A stretch of 64,000 nucleotides of DNA, from assembly GCA_036495715.1 (NCBI GenBank), contig DASXML010000077.1:1-64000 (forward strand). The letters are read 5' to 3'. Origin of the DNA: Scandinavium sp036495715. GTDB taxonomy: Bacteria > Pseudomonadota > Gammaproteobacteria > Enterobacterales > Enterobacteriaceae. A model generated the notes under the pieces. That model ran no database searches, was not told the DNA's origin, and was given only the letters and a program-made list of their open reading frames with translations. Numbering within the stretch: position 1 is the first letter of the stretch; each line of letters begins with the position of its first letter. This document shows positions 52,504-61,992 of this stretch, one piece after another. The position numbers and the translations under genes are program-made.

Positions 52504-53538
52504 ATGAGTCACGCGATTACGATGGGTATTTTTTGGCATTTGATAGGTGCAGCCAGTGCAGCCTGTTTCTATGCCCCGTTTAAAAAGGTTAAAAATTGGT
52601 CCTGGGAAACAATGTGGTCGATTGGCGGTTTTGTTTCCTGGCTTATCCTTCCGTGGGCCATCAGCGCCATGCTGCTGCCAGATTTCTGGGCCTACTACCG
52701 TTCATTTAGCGCATCCACGCTGCTGCCCGTGTTTCTGTTCGGCGCGATGTGGGGCATTGGCAATATCAACTACGGCCTGACCATGCGCTATCTCGGCATG
52801 TCGATGGGTATCGGGATTGCCATCGGTATCACGCTGATTGTCGGCACGCTGATGACGCCAATTCTGAACGGCCAGTTCCACGTGCTGGTTGGCACTGAAG
52901 GCGGTCGTATGACACTGTTGGGTGTGCTGGTTGCGGTAGTCGGCGTCGGCATTGTGACCCGCGCCGGACAGTTGAAAGAACGCAAAATGGGCATTAAGGC
53001 GGAAGAGTTTAATCTCAAGAAAGGCCTGATCCTGGCGGTAATGTGCGGGATTTTCTCCGCAGGGATGTCATTTGCGATGAACGCCGCAAAGCCGATGCAC
53101 GAAGCGGCGGCAGCACTCGGCGTTGATCCGCTGTACGTGGCGTTGCCAAGCTATGTGGTGATCATGGGTGGCGGTGCGCTGGTTAACCTCGGCTTCTGCT
53201 TTATCCGTTTGGCCACCAAATCAAACCTGTCGATAAAAGCAGACTTCTCGCTGGCAAAACCGATGATCATCGGCAATATCCTGTTTTCCGCACTCGCGGG
53301 TCTGATGTGGTATCTGCAGTTCTTCTTCTATGCCTGGGGCCACGCCAGCATTCCAGCGCAGTACGACTACATGAGCTGGATGTTGCACATGAGTTTCTAC
53401 GTGCTGTGCGGCGGTTTTGTCGGCTTACTCATGAAAGAGTGGAACAACGCAGGCCGTCGTCCGGTAGGCGTACTGAGCCTTGGCTGCGTGGTCATTATCA
53501 TTGCGGCAAATATTGTCGGGTTGGGTATGGCGAACTGA
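52504..53538 (+). CDS. rhaT: L-rhamnose:proton symporter RhaT
   Basis: Ten-helix inner membrane symporter of the drug/metabolite-like RhaT family, 344 residues as in E. coli. Conserved IFWHLIGAASAACFYAPFKKVK start, GNINYGLTMRYLGMSMGIGIAIG and MNAAKPMHEAAAALGVDPLYVALPSYVVIMGG. Should be induced by RhaS. In this genome it coexists with an ABC rhamnose importer at the other end of the locus. Confidence 0.97.
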   Translation: MSHAITMGIFWHLIGAASAACFYAPFKKVKNWSWETMWSIGGFVSWLILPWAISAMLLPDFWAYYRSFSASTLLPVFLFGAMWGIGNINYGLTMRYLGMSMGIGIAIGITLIVGTLMTPILNGQFHVLVGTEGGRMTLLGVLVAVVGVGIVTRAGQLKERKMGIKAEEFNLKKGLILAVMCGIFSAGMSFAMNAAKPMHEAAAALGVDPLYVALPSYVVIMGGGALVNLGFCFIRLATKSNLSIKADFSLAKPMIIGNILFSALAGLMWYLQFFFYAWGHASIPAQYDYMSWMLHMSFYVLCGGFVGLLMKEWNNAGRRPVGVLSLGCVVIIIAANIVGLGMAN

Positions 53539-54387
53539 TTACGCTGCCGTTTTATTCCGATGACGCCACTGCCCTGGCGTCATCCCCACTTCTCGATTAA
53601 ACACCACCGAAAAGTAGTTACTGTCCTCAAAGCCGCAGTGCATCGCAATTTCACCGATCATCAATTCTGAATGCTGGAGCAGATACTGCGCGTGGCAGAT
53701 ACGCAACTGACGCAGATAATGGTTGATGGTCATTCCTGTCTGACTGCGAAACTGCTGACGCAGTGTGCGTTCGCTACAGGCCTGCTGCTCGCAGAAAATA
53801 TCTAACGCAAAGGGTCGATTCAGACTGCCCGCCAGCGCGGTCAGTAATTTATCGAGCAACGCTTCACTCTCGGTCGCCGCCAGGTTATCCGTCGCATAAC
53901 GATGGCGACGCAGCGTCACCACCAACTGCGCAAATAACAGCTCTGCCATATCGTTCGCATGGCTACAGGTTTTATGACTCTCTTGCTCCAGCGAGGTGAT
54001 CACCTGCCGCGCCTGCGTCATGCCGCTGCTGCCAATACGCCAATGCGGCGTCCATACCGTACCGTGCAATCCGGGGATGTGCGCCGTCCAGTCCAGATTG
54101 AGCTTTAGACGTTCAGGGCAGTAGATAATATTCTGCAAAACCAGATCGTTAACGGAGGCGTAAGAGTGCTTGTCTTCGGCACGAATATAAAACAAATCAC
54201 CGCGCGTGATGCGATACGGGCGATCGTTAAGAATGTGTAAGCCGTTGCCGCGCCACACCAACACCAGCTCGCAAAATTCATGCGTGTGCTCAGCAAACAC
54301 ATTTTGCGGATAGCGATCGGCCACCGCCACCGCCTGCTGCGGTGACGTAAAAAAATCGGCTTTGCGGAGAATAAGCGGTGCTGGCAC
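53539..54387 (-). CDS. rhaR: rhaSR activator RhaR
   Basis: AraC-family activator of rhaSR in response to L-rhamnose, 282 residues. The N-terminal cupin-type sugar-binding domain (AEHTHEFCELVLVWRGNGLH) is followed by the AraC DNA-binding domain with IGEIAMHCGFEDSNYFSVVF. It begins with GTG at 54387, preceded by GAGG, and no internal ATG is suitable. The stop codon coincides with the end of convergent rhaT: adjacent, no gap. Lies 74 bp downstream of rhaS in one operon. Confidence 0.94.
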   Translation of the reverse strand: MPAPLILRKADFFTSPQQAVAVADRYPQNVFAEHTHEFCELVLVWRGNGLHILNDRPYRITRGDLFYIRAEDKHSYASVNDLVLQNIIYCPERLKLNLDWTAHIPGLHGTVWTPHWRIGSSGMTQARQVITSLEQESHKTCSHANDMAELLFAQLVVTLRRHRYATDNLAATESEALLDKLLTALAGSLNRPFALDIFCEQQACSERTLRQQFRSQTGMTINHYLRQLRICHAQYLLQHSELMIGEIAMHCGFEDSNYFSVVFNREVGMTPGQWRHRNKTAA

Positions 54388-54461
54388 AGCAAGACCTCAA
54401 ACAGCGGATAACGACCTATTATTAGCTGTTTTTACGGCAAAAAACGGTGACTGGACTCGCG

Positions 54462-55298
54462 TTACTGAAGCAGGGTGTCACGTCCTTGACGGATATCGCG
54501 CGGCGACCAATCAAATTCGCGGCGAAACAGCGTCGAAAAGTGGTTACTGTCGCCAAAACCGCAGCGAAATGCAATATCTGTGACGCTTTCGTCGCTGTGA
54601 CGCAACAAATGCCGCGCTTTGGTCAGGCGAATGCGGTTGAGGTAGCGCTGAGGCGTCATGCCGGTGTGCTGTTTTAACTGACGGTGCAACGTGCGCAACG
54701 ACAACGAAAAACGCTCTGCGACCTCTTCCCAACACACATCGTCAGCGAAATGGTCTTCCAGCCACGCCATCATCAGGTTCAGGCGCGCATCGTTATTATT
54801 CGCCTCCGCCGCGAGGCTGCCTTTGCGCAGTTGAACCAGCAACTGCATAAACAGAATTTCGCGGTTGGCGATAGCGTGCATACCGCTATCGTCGTCGAGA
54901 TTTTCCATCTGCTGCACAATCTGTCGCACCTGTGACAACACCGCCTGATTTACTCGCCAGTGTGACGGATACACGCCGTCTTGCTCCTGCGGTAACAGTT
55001 TTTGCAGACCGGAAAGAAACTGGAACGCGTCCGGCGAACGGTACAGCACGTTGGTCAGACACAGATTGTCGGTGTGTTCATACAGATGACGATCGTGATC
55101 GCGCACAAAACACACCGTGCCGCCGGTAATGGTGTAAGGCTGACCATTAAAGACATGGATGCCGGTGCCGTGTTCCACGATCACAATCTCATGAAAATCA
55201 TGATGATGCTCCGGGAACTCCGCTTGTGGAAGCCGTGGCTCAATGGCGACAGGCGCATGCCCTGAGGGAAAAAAATCCACGCTGTGCAGTACGGTCAT
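54462..55298 (-). CDS. rhaS: rhaBAD/rhaT activator RhaS
   Basis: AraC-family activator that binds rhamnose and turns on rhaBAD and rhaT, 278 residues as in E. coli. N-terminal sugar-binding cupin (PEHHHDFHEIVIVEHGTGIHVFNGQPY) and C-terminal double helix-turn-helix with VTDIAFRCGFGDSNHFSTLF. Transcribed with rhaR, divergent from rhaB. Not to be confused with the ABC binding protein, also called RhaS, at 59.4 kb. Confidence 0.96.
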   Translation of the reverse strand: MTVLHSVDFFPSGHAPVAIEPRLPQAEFPEHHHDFHEIVIVEHGTGIHVFNGQPYTITGGTVCFVRDHDRHLYEHTDNLCLTNVLYRSPDAFQFLSGLQKLLPQEQDGVYPSHWRVNQAVLSQVRQIVQQMENLDDDSGMHAIANREILFMQLLVQLRKGSLAAEANNNDARLNLMMAWLEDHFADDVCWEEVAERFSLSLRTLHRQLKQHTGMTPQRYLNRIRLTKARHLLRHSDESVTDIAFRCGFGDSNHFSTLFRREFDWSPRDIRQGRDTLLQ

Positions 55299-55473
55299 AA
55301 CGGCCCCACGAAATGAGAAAAGTTATCAGGATAATAAGCAGCCCCCGCCATTCTCACCTTGAATTTTTGACAGCAAAGCGTGCAAACCCTGTTCGTTTTT
55401 CAAGAAACGACGGGAAAGATCAGGAAATGGGTTCAGCGTCACACCCGAATGAAACGACCTCACTAACGGAAAT

Positions 55474-55540
55474 TGTGAACCCCCTCACGTTCATCTTTGA
55501 TTTCTTGCCAGCCACCTTTTAGGACTGTCAGTAGTAAGAA
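55474..55540 (+). promoter_or_regulatory. rhaBAD promoter: CRP site and RhaS sites
   Basis: TGTGA-N6-TCACG (55474-55489) is a CRP site. It is followed by the RhaS half-site region CGTTCATCTTTgatttcttg and, after a divergent stretch, CTGTCAGTAGTAAGAAGG. These elements occur in the same order and spacing as upstream of E. coli rhaB. The rest of the 300-bp rhaS-rhaB gap (55299-55473, 55541-55598) holds the divergent rhaSR promoter and no gene. Confidence 0.8.
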
Positions 55541-55598
55541 GGTAGCGATCCCAGAGGTACTCCAGACTGTCTGCAATGACTATCAGAAGGACCCTGCC

Positions 55599-57065
55599 AT
55601 GACTTTTCGCCATTGTGTGGCGGTTGATTTAGGCGCCTCCAGCGGACGCGTAATGCTTGCCTGTTACGACCGCAAAAAAAGGACCCTGGCGCTGCGTGAA
55701 ATCCACCGTTTTATGAATACGCTCCAGAAAGTGGACGGCACTGACTGCTGGGATATCGACAGCCTCGAAGCCGAAATCCGCTGCGGGCTGAAGAAAGTGT
55801 GCGACGACGGCATTCTTATCGACAGCATCGGTATCGACACTTGGGGCGTGGATTACGTGCTGTTGGATAAAGACGGCAACCGCGTTGGCCTGCCCGTTTC
55901 CTATCGCGACAGCCGTACTCAGGGCGTGATGCAACGCGCTGAAAATCAACTCGGGCGCGCTGAAATCTATCGCCGCAGCGGTATTCAGTTCCTGCCGTTT
56001 AACACGCTCTACCAGTTCCGCGCCTTTTCTGAACAGCAGCCGCAAGTGGCAAAGCGCGTCGCCCACGCACTGCTTATTCCTGACTATTTCAGCTACCGCC
56101 TGACCGGCAAAATGAACTGGGAATACACCAACGCCACCACCACTCAGTTGGTGAATATCAACACCGATAATTGGGATGAAGAACTGCTCAACTGGGCGGG
56201 CGCACCGCGCAGTTGGTTTGGCACGCCGACGCATCCCGGCAACGTCATCGGCCACTGGATTTGCCCGCAGGGCAATAAAATCCCGGTCGTTGCCGTCGCC
56301 AGCCATGACACCGCCAGCGCGGTGATTGCTTCTCCACTCGAAGGCAAGCACGCGGCGTACCTTTCCTCCGGCACCTGGTCGTTAATGGGTTACGAGAGCA
56401 AAACGCCCTGTACCAGCGACGTTGCGCTAGCAAATAACATCACCAACGAAGGCGGCGCAGAAGGCCGTTATCGCGTGCTGAAAAACATCATGGGCCTGTG
56501 GTTGCTGCAACGCGTACTGAAAGAGCAAAACGTTGGCGACATCGCCGCGCTTATCGCCAGCACGCAGCAACACCCGGCGTGTAAATTCGTGATTAACCCG
56601 AACGATGATCGCTTTATCAACCCGAACAACATGAGCGCCGAAATCCAGGCCGCGTGTCGTGAAAGCCACCAGCCGGTGCCGGAAAGCGCCGCCGAACTGG
56701 CACGCTGTATTTTCGACAGCCTCGCGCTGCTGTACGCCCGCGTGCTGCACGAACTGGCCGATTTGCACGGGCATTCATTCTCACAGTTACACATCGTCGG
56801 CGGCGGCTGCCAGAACGAACTGCTGAACCAACTGTGCGCCGACGCCTGCGGCATTACGGTGATCGCCGGGCCGATTGAAGCCTCAACGCTTGGCAATATT
56901 GGCATTCAGCTGATGACGCTTGATGAACTCCACAACGTGGACGATTTCCGCAAAGTGGTGCGCGCTAATCACGCCCTCACCGCTTTTAATCCCGATCCGA
57001 ACAGTGAAATTGCCCGCTACGTCGCGCAGTTTCAGTCACAACAGACGAAGGAGCTTTGCGCATGA
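55599..57065 (+). CDS. rhaB: L-rhamnulokinase RhaB
   Basis: FGGY-family kinase phosphorylating L-rhamnulose at C1. 488 residues, one fewer than E. coli. ATP-site motif VDLGASSGRVML at the N-terminus, IDTWGVDYVLLD, SHDTASAV and the C-terminal HIVGGGCQNELLNQLCAD adenosine motif. The start at 55599 is set by homology and an AGAAGGA site; 34 open codons upstream are rejected. The stop overlaps rhaA by 4 bp (ATGA). Confidence 0.97.
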   Translation: MTFRHCVAVDLGASSGRVMLACYDRKKRTLALREIHRFMNTLQKVDGTDCWDIDSLEAEIRCGLKKVCDDGILIDSIGIDTWGVDYVLLDKDGNRVGLPVSYRDSRTQGVMQRAENQLGRAEIYRRSGIQFLPFNTLYQFRAFSEQQPQVAKRVAHALLIPDYFSYRLTGKMNWEYTNATTTQLVNINTDNWDEELLNWAGAPRSWFGTPTHPGNVIGHWICPQGNKIPVVAVASHDTASAVIASPLEGKHAAYLSSGTWSLMGYESKTPCTSDVALANNITNEGGAEGRYRVLKNIMGLWLLQRVLKEQNVGDIAALIASTQQHPACKFVINPNDDRFINPNNMSAEIQAACRESHQPVPESAAELARCIFDSLALLYARVLHELADLHGHSFSQLHIVGGGCQNELLNQLCADACGITVIAGPIEASTLGNIGIQLMTLDELHNVDDFRKVVRANHALTAFNPDPNSEIARYVAQFQSQQTKELCA

Positions 57066-58321
57066 CCACTCAACTTGAACAAGCCTGGGAACTGGCAAAA
57101 CAGCGTTACGCCACCGTCGGTGTCGATGTAGAAGAAGCACTGCGTCAGCTCGACCGCCTGCCTGTCTCGATGCACTGCTGGCAGGGCGATGACGTCGCCG
57201 GGTTTGAAAATCCAGGCGGTGCGTTAACGGGTGGCATTCAGGCAACCGGCAACTATCCGGGCAAAGCACGTAACGCCACCGAATTACGTGCCGATCTGGA
57301 GCAGGCATTAAGCCTGATCCCTGGCCCGAAACGCCTGAACCTGCACGCTATCTATCTGGAATCTGATACACCTGTAGGCCGCAACGAAATCAAGCCTGAG
57401 CATTTCAAAAACTGGGTACAGTGGGCCAAAACCAACAAACTGGGGCTGGATTTCAACCCGTCCTGTTTCTCGCATCCCAACAGCGCCGATGGCTTCACGC
57501 TGGCCCACGCCAACGATGAAATCCGCCAGTTCTGGATTGACCACTGCAAAGCCAGCCGCCGCGTTTCGGCTTATTTCGGCGAACAGCTAGGCACGCCGTC
57601 GGTGATGAATATCTGGATCCCGGATGGCATGAAAGACCTGACCGTTGACCGCTTCGCACCGCGCCAGCGCCTGATGAACGCACTGGATGACATCATCAGC
57701 GAAAAACTGAGTCCGGCGCATCACATCGACGCCGTCGAAAGCAAGCTGTTCGGTATTGGTGCGGAGAGCTACACCGTCGGCTCCAACGAGTTCTACATGG
57801 GTTACGCCACCAGCCGCCAGACCGCGCTGTGTCTGGATGCCGGTCACTTCCACCCGACCGAAGTTATCTCCGACAAAATCTCCGCCGCGATGCTGTTTGT
57901 TCCACGCCTGCTGCTGCACGTCAGCCGTCCGGTACGTTGGGACAGCGATCACGTAGTGCTGCTGGATGACGAAACTCAGGCCATTGCCAGCGAAATCATC
58001 CGTCACGACCTGTTTGACCGCGTACATATCGGTCTCGACTTCTTCGACGCCTCTATCAACCGCATCGCGGCGTGGGTGATTGGCACACGCAACATGAAAA
58101 AAGCCCTGCTGCGTGCGCTGCTGGAACCGACCGCAGAACTGCGTCAGTTAGAACTCGATGGCGATTACACCGCGCGTCTGGCACTGCTTGAAGAGCAGAA
58201 ATGTCTGCCGTGGCAGGCGGTGTGGGAAATGTATTGCCAGCGTCACGATACGCCAGCGAGTAGTCAGTGGCTTAACAGCGTTCGGACGTATGAGAAAGAC
58301 GTTTTAACTAAGCGTAAATAA
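57062..58321 (+). CDS. rhaA: L-rhamnose isomerase RhaA
   Basis: Metal-dependent aldose-ketose isomerase converting L-rhamnose to L-rhamnulose, 419 residues as in E. coli. TIM-barrel enzyme with conserved HCWQGDDVAGFE, LDFNPSCFSHP, IWIPDGMKD and metal-ligand strand LDAGHFHPTEVISDK. Translationally coupled to rhaB by a 4-bp overlap. REP units separate it from rhaD. Confidence 0.98.
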   Translation: MTTQLEQAWELAKQRYATVGVDVEEALRQLDRLPVSMHCWQGDDVAGFENPGGALTGGIQATGNYPGKARNATELRADLEQALSLIPGPKRLNLHAIYLESDTPVGRNEIKPEHFKNWVQWAKTNKLGLDFNPSCFSHPNSADGFTLAHANDEIRQFWIDHCKASRRVSAYFGEQLGTPSVMNIWIPDGMKDLTVDRFAPRQRLMNALDDIISEKLSPAHHIDAVESKLFGIGAESYTVGSNEFYMGYATSRQTALCLDAGHFHPTEVISDKISAAMLFVPRLLLHVSRPVRWDSDHVVLLDDETQAIASEIIRHDLFDRVHIGLDFFDASINRIAAWVIGTRNMKKALLRALLEPTAELRQLELDGDYTARLALLEEQKCLPWQAVWEMYCQRHDTPASSQWLNSVRTYEKDVLTKRK

Positions 58322-58327
58322 AGACAA

Positions 58328-58395
58328 TCCCGGCGGGACTTTACTCGCCGGGCTTACGCGTCAATGTAAGCCGGGTAAGCGTAGCGCCACCCGGA
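58328..58395. repeat. REP pair between rhaA and rhaD
   Basis: cccggcgggactttactcgc-type palindrome (58328-58353) and gtaagccgggtaagcgtagc...cacccgga (58366-58395). It lies within the rhaBAD transcript. Confidence 0.8.
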
Positions 58396-58424
58396 AATAT
58401 GCAATATGAAGGAAAAGAAAGACT

Positions 58425-59255
58425 ATGCAGACCATCACTAATTCCTGGTTCGTTCAGGGCATGATCAAAGCCACCACCGACGCCTGGCTGAAAGGCTGGG
58501 ACGAACGCAACGGCGGCAATCTGACTTTACGCCTGGACGAAACCGACATCGCGCCATTTGAAGCAGATTTCCATCCGAAACCGCGTTATATCGCACTCAG
58601 CCAGCCGATGCCCGCACTGGCTAACACGCCATTTATCGTCACCGGTTCCGGCAAATTCTTCCGCAACGTACAGCTCTCCCCGACCGCTAATTTAGGCGTG
58701 GTGAAAGTGGACAGCGACGGCGCGGGCTACCACATTCTTTGGGGGCTGACGCACGAAGCGGTGCCTACGTCAGAGCTGCCTGCACATTTCCTTTCCCATT
58801 GCGAGCGCATCAAAGCGACCCAGGGTAAAGACCGCGTGATCATGCACTGCCACGCCACCAACCTGATCGCCCTGACCTACGTGCTGGAAAACAACAGCGA
58901 CCTCATTACCCGCAAGCTGTGGGAAGGCAGCACCGAGTGTCTGGTGGTGTTCCCGGACGGCGTCGGCATTCTGCCGTGGATGGTGCCGGGCACCGATGAA
59001 ATCGGCCAGGCAACGGCCATCGACATGCAGAAGCATTCGCTGGTGCTGTGGCCATTCCACGGCGTATTCGGCAGCGGTCCAACGCTCGACGAAGCCTTTG
59101 GTCTGATTGATACCGCCGAGAAATCGGCAGAAGTTCTGGTGAAGGTTTACTCGATGGGCGGCATGAAACAAACCATCACCCGAGAAGAACTGATTGCCCT
59201 CGGCAAACGCTTTGGCGTGTCCCCGATGGCATCAGCATTAGCGCTTTACGCATAA
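58425..59255 (+). CDS. rhaD: rhamnulose-1-phosphate aldolase RhaD
   Basis: Zn-dependent class II aldolase splitting L-rhamnulose-1-phosphate to dihydroxyacetone phosphate and L-lactaldehyde. 276 residues (E. coli 274). Catalytic E117 (HEAVPTSE) and zinc ligands H141 and H143 (MHCHATN), with the third histidine in LWPFHGVFG. Last gene of rhaBAD. In E. coli rhaM (mutarotase) follows; here an ABC importer follows and no rhaM is in the window. Confidence 0.97.
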   Translation: MQTITNSWFVQGMIKATTDAWLKGWDERNGGNLTLRLDETDIAPFEADFHPKPRYIALSQPMPALANTPFIVTGSGKFFRNVQLSPTANLGVVKVDSDGAGYHILWGLTHEAVPTSELPAHFLSHCERIKATQGKDRVIMHCHATNLIALTYVLENNSDLITRKLWEGSTECLVVFPDGVGILPWMVPGTDEIGQATAIDMQKHSLVLWPFHGVFGSGPTLDEAFGLIDTAEKSAEVLVKVYSMGGMKQTITREELIALGKRFGVSPMASALALYA

Positions 59256-59263
59256 CTACATCG

Positions 59264-59287
59264 CGCCCCGCTCACCGAGACGGGGCG
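59264..59287 (+). terminator. hairpin after rhaD
   Basis: CGCCCCG/CGGGGCG stem, extended inside by CTC/GAG. An A-run instead of a T-run follows on the plus strand, so it may attenuate rather than end transcription into the ABC genes. Confidence 0.5.
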
Positions 59288-59395
59288 AAAAAACACCTGC
59301 AACCTACCCATTCCCTATGGATTTCGCGGTGCAGAAAACCAACGCATCTGCAACGTGAAAGACGACGGGAATCTAACTCGAAGTGGAGTAAAGCA

Positions 59396-60382
59396 ATGAA
59401 AATAAAAGCAAGCTTGATCCTCACCGTTGCCGCACTGGCACTGTCCAGTTCTGCATTTGCTGAAGTGAAAATCGCCCTGGTGGCAAAATCGCTGGGAAAT
59501 GGATTTTTTGAGGCAGCCAACGTTGGCGCGCAGGAAGCGGCAAAAGAGTTAGGTGACGTTAAAGTCATTTATACCGGTCCCACGACCACCACCGCAGAAG
59601 CGCAGATCGAAGTGCTGAACGGTCTGATCGCCCAAGGGGTGGATGCGATCGCCATTTCAGCCAACGATCCGGACGCGCTGGTGCCGGTGCTGAAAAAAGC
59701 GATGCAGCGTGGCATCAAAGTAGTTTCCTGGGATTCCGGCGTCGCGCAGGCGGGCCGTCAGATCCACCTGAATCCTTCCAATAACGCGTTGATCGGCGAA
59801 ACCAACGTTAAGCTGGCCGCCGATGCGTTGAAAGCGCTGAATGTCGAGAAAGGCGACGTGGCGATCCTGAGTGCCACGCCAACCTCCACTAACCAGAACA
59901 TCTGGATTGCGGAGATGAAAAAAGTGCTGCCGCAGTACCCGTCCATCAACTTAGTCACCGTTGCCTACGGCGATGACCTTTCCGATAAAAGCTACCGCGA
60001 AGCGGTCGGTTTACTGAAAACGTATCCTGATTTGAAAGTGATCGTTTCGCCGTCATCTGTCGGCATCGTGGCGGCCGCGCAGGCGGTGAAAGATCAGGGC
60101 AAAATCGGCAAAGTGTACGTTACCGGCCTTGGCCTGCCATCTGAAATGGCGGGTGCAATCAAATCCGGCGCCAGCAAAAGTTTTGCCATCTGGAACCCTA
60201 TCGATCTGGGCTATGCGGCAACGTACTTAGCAGACGATCTGGTGAAAGGCACGGCGACCAAAACCGAGGCCAGCATGGGTAAACTCGGCAAAGTGACGCT
60301 GGATGCAGACGGTAACGGTGCGATGGCGAAGCCGTTCGTCTACGATGCCAGCAACATTGATAAGTTCTCCAAAATTTTCTGA
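59396..60382 (+). CDS. rhaS: rhamnose ABC transporter substrate-binding protein (RhaS of RhaSTPQ)
   Basis: Periplasmic sugar-binding protein of the ribose/AI-2 (LsrB-like) class, 328 residues, signal peptide of about 22 residues (MKIKASLILTVAALALSSSAFA). Mature start EVKIALVAKSLGNGFFEAAN. Its place directly after rhaBAD and before a two-domain sugar ATPase and two permeases identifies it as the RhaS component first described in Rhizobium, unrelated to the regulator of the same name. AI-2 (LsrB) is an alternative on sequence alone, but no lsr genes accompany it. Confidence 0.85.
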   Translation: MKIKASLILTVAALALSSSAFAEVKIALVAKSLGNGFFEAANVGAQEAAKELGDVKVIYTGPTTTTAEAQIEVLNGLIAQGVDAIAISANDPDALVPVLKKAMQRGIKVVSWDSGVAQAGRQIHLNPSNNALIGETNVKLAADALKALNVEKGDVAILSATPTSTNQNIWIAEMKKVLPQYPSINLVTVAYGDDLSDKSYREAVGLLKTYPDLKVIVSPSSVGIVAAAQAVKDQGKIGKVYVTGLGLPSEMAGAIKSGASKSFAIWNPIDLGYAATYLADDLVKGTATKTEASMGKLGKVTLDADGNGAMAKPFVYDASNIDKFSKIF

Positions 60383-60390
60383 TGCGTTTT

Positions 60391-60457
60391 GTAGGCCGGA
60401 TAAGCGTAGCGCCATCCGGCAACACGGCGGGTGCGCTACCGCTTACCCGCTCTACAA
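60391..60457. repeat. REP pair before the ABC ATPase gene
   Basis: gtaggccggataagcgtagc...gccatccggc (60391-60420) and a second inverted unit ggcgggtgcgctaccgctta...(60426-60457). Its position after the binding-protein gene may favour high binding-protein expression over the membrane parts. Confidence 0.85.
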
Positions 60458-60480
60458 GACCCCTTTGACGGAGAACATTC

Positions 60481-61992
60481 ATGACCGAATCCACCCCCTT
60501 GCTACAGCTCATGGGCATCAGCAAGTTTTTCCCCGGCGTGCGCGCCCTGGAGAACGTGCAACTCAGCCTGTGGCCCGGCAAAGTGACCGCCCTGATTGGC
60601 GAAAACGGTGCCGGAAAATCCACGCTGGTCAAAGTGATGACCGGCATTTATCAGGCTGACGAAGGCGAAATCCTTTATAAAGCGATCCCCATTCAGCTGC
60701 CGACGCCGGAGTCTGCGCACAAAGTGGGGATCACCGCCATTCATCAGGAAACCGTGCTGTTCGACGAGCTATCCGTTACAGAGAACATTTTCGTCGGGCA
60801 ATATCTGTATAAAGGCTTTTTGAAAAAGCTCGACTGGCCGGAAATGCATCGCCGCGCCCAGGCGTTGCTCGCACGTCTCGAAGTGCAAATTGACCCGCGC
60901 GCAACGCTAAAAACCCTCAGCATCGCCCAGCGGCATATGGTCGCCATTGCCCGTGCGCTCTCGTTTGATGCACAGGTGGTAATCCTCGACGAGCCCACCG
61001 CCGCCCTTTCTCAGCATGAAATTCTGGAGTTCTATCAAATTGTTGAACGCCTGAAACAGGACGGCAAAGCGATTCTGTTTATCTCGCACAAGTTTGATGA
61101 AATCTTCGAACTGGCCGATCACTACACCATTTTGCGCGACGGTGTGTTCGTGGGTGCGGGCAACATTCACGACATCACCGAAGAGAGAATGGTGGCGATG
61201 ATGGTCGGACGTGCCATTACTCAAACGTTCCCAAAAGTCGCGTGCGAACCCGGCGACACGGTATTGGAAGTGAAAGACCTGTGTCACCCCACTGAATTTG
61301 CACATATCAATTTCAGCCTGCGCAAAGGCGAAATTCTCGGCTTCTACGGGCTGGTTGGCGCGGGGCGTACTGAACTGATGCAGGCGCTTTCGGGCGTGAC
61401 AAAACCGTCATCGGGCGAGATTGTCCTGAATGGTCGCACCGTTCATTTCCACCAGCCTTCCGATGCCATCAACGCGGGCATCGTTTGCGTGCCGGAAGAA
61501 CGGCAAAAGCAGGGCGCAATTATCGAATTGCCGATCGCGCAAAACATCAGCCTGCCGCAGCTGCGCAAACTCAATCCGAACGGGATTCTGCACGACGACC
61601 GCGAATGGCGACTGGCGGATAACTACGCCACGCGTTTGCAGGTGAAAGCCGCCAGCTGGCGACAGCCGGTAGAAACGCTTTCCGGTGGCAATCAACAAAA
61701 AGTGGTGATCGGCAAATGGCTTGCCACCCATCCGGACGTCATCATTCTCGACGAGCCGACCAAAGGCATTGATATCGGTTCGAAAGCCGCGGTTCACCAG
61801 TTTATGTCTGAGCTGGTAGGCCTTGGCCTGGCGGTGATCATGGTGTCATCTGAATTACCGGAAGTGATGGGCATGGCAGACCGCATTATCGTGATGCACG
61901 AAGGGTTGATGGTGGCGGAATATCGTGCGGGCGACGCGACGGCGGAGGTTATCGTCAGCGCCGCCAGCGGTGCGGGAAGGGAGGCGGCATGA
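60481..61992 (+). CDS. rhamnose ABC transporter ATPase (RhaT of RhaSTPQ)
   Basis: 503-residue double ATPase of the RbsA/MglA type. N-terminal half: Walker A GENGAGKST, signature LSIAQRHMVAIARAL, Walker B VVILDEPTAAL. C-terminal half: degenerate Walker A GLVGAGRTEL, canonical signature LSGGNQQK and Walker B VIILDEPTKGI. The Lys/Ser-poor second P-loop is usual in this subfamily. Overlaps the next permease by 4 bp. Conventionally called RhaT in the ABC system; I leave the symbol blank to avoid confusion with the symporter. Confidence 0.9.
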   Translation: MTESTPLLQLMGISKFFPGVRALENVQLSLWPGKVTALIGENGAGKSTLVKVMTGIYQADEGEILYKAIPIQLPTPESAHKVGITAIHQETVLFDELSVTENIFVGQYLYKGFLKKLDWPEMHRRAQALLARLEVQIDPRATLKTLSIAQRHMVAIARALSFDAQVVILDEPTAALSQHEILEFYQIVERLKQDGKAILFISHKFDEIFELADHYTILRDGVFVGAGNIHDITEERMVAMMVGRAITQTFPKVACEPGDTVLEVKDLCHPTEFAHINFSLRKGEILGFYGLVGAGRTELMQALSGVTKPSSGEIVLNGRTVHFHQPSDAINAGIVCVPEERQKQGAIIELPIAQNISLPQLRKLNPNGILHDDREWRLADNYATRLQVKAASWRQPVETLSGGNQQKVVIGKWLATHPDVIILDEPTKGIDIGSKAAVHQFMSELVGLGLAVIMVSSELPEVMGMADRIIVMHEGLMVAEYRAGDATAEVIVSAASGAGREAA

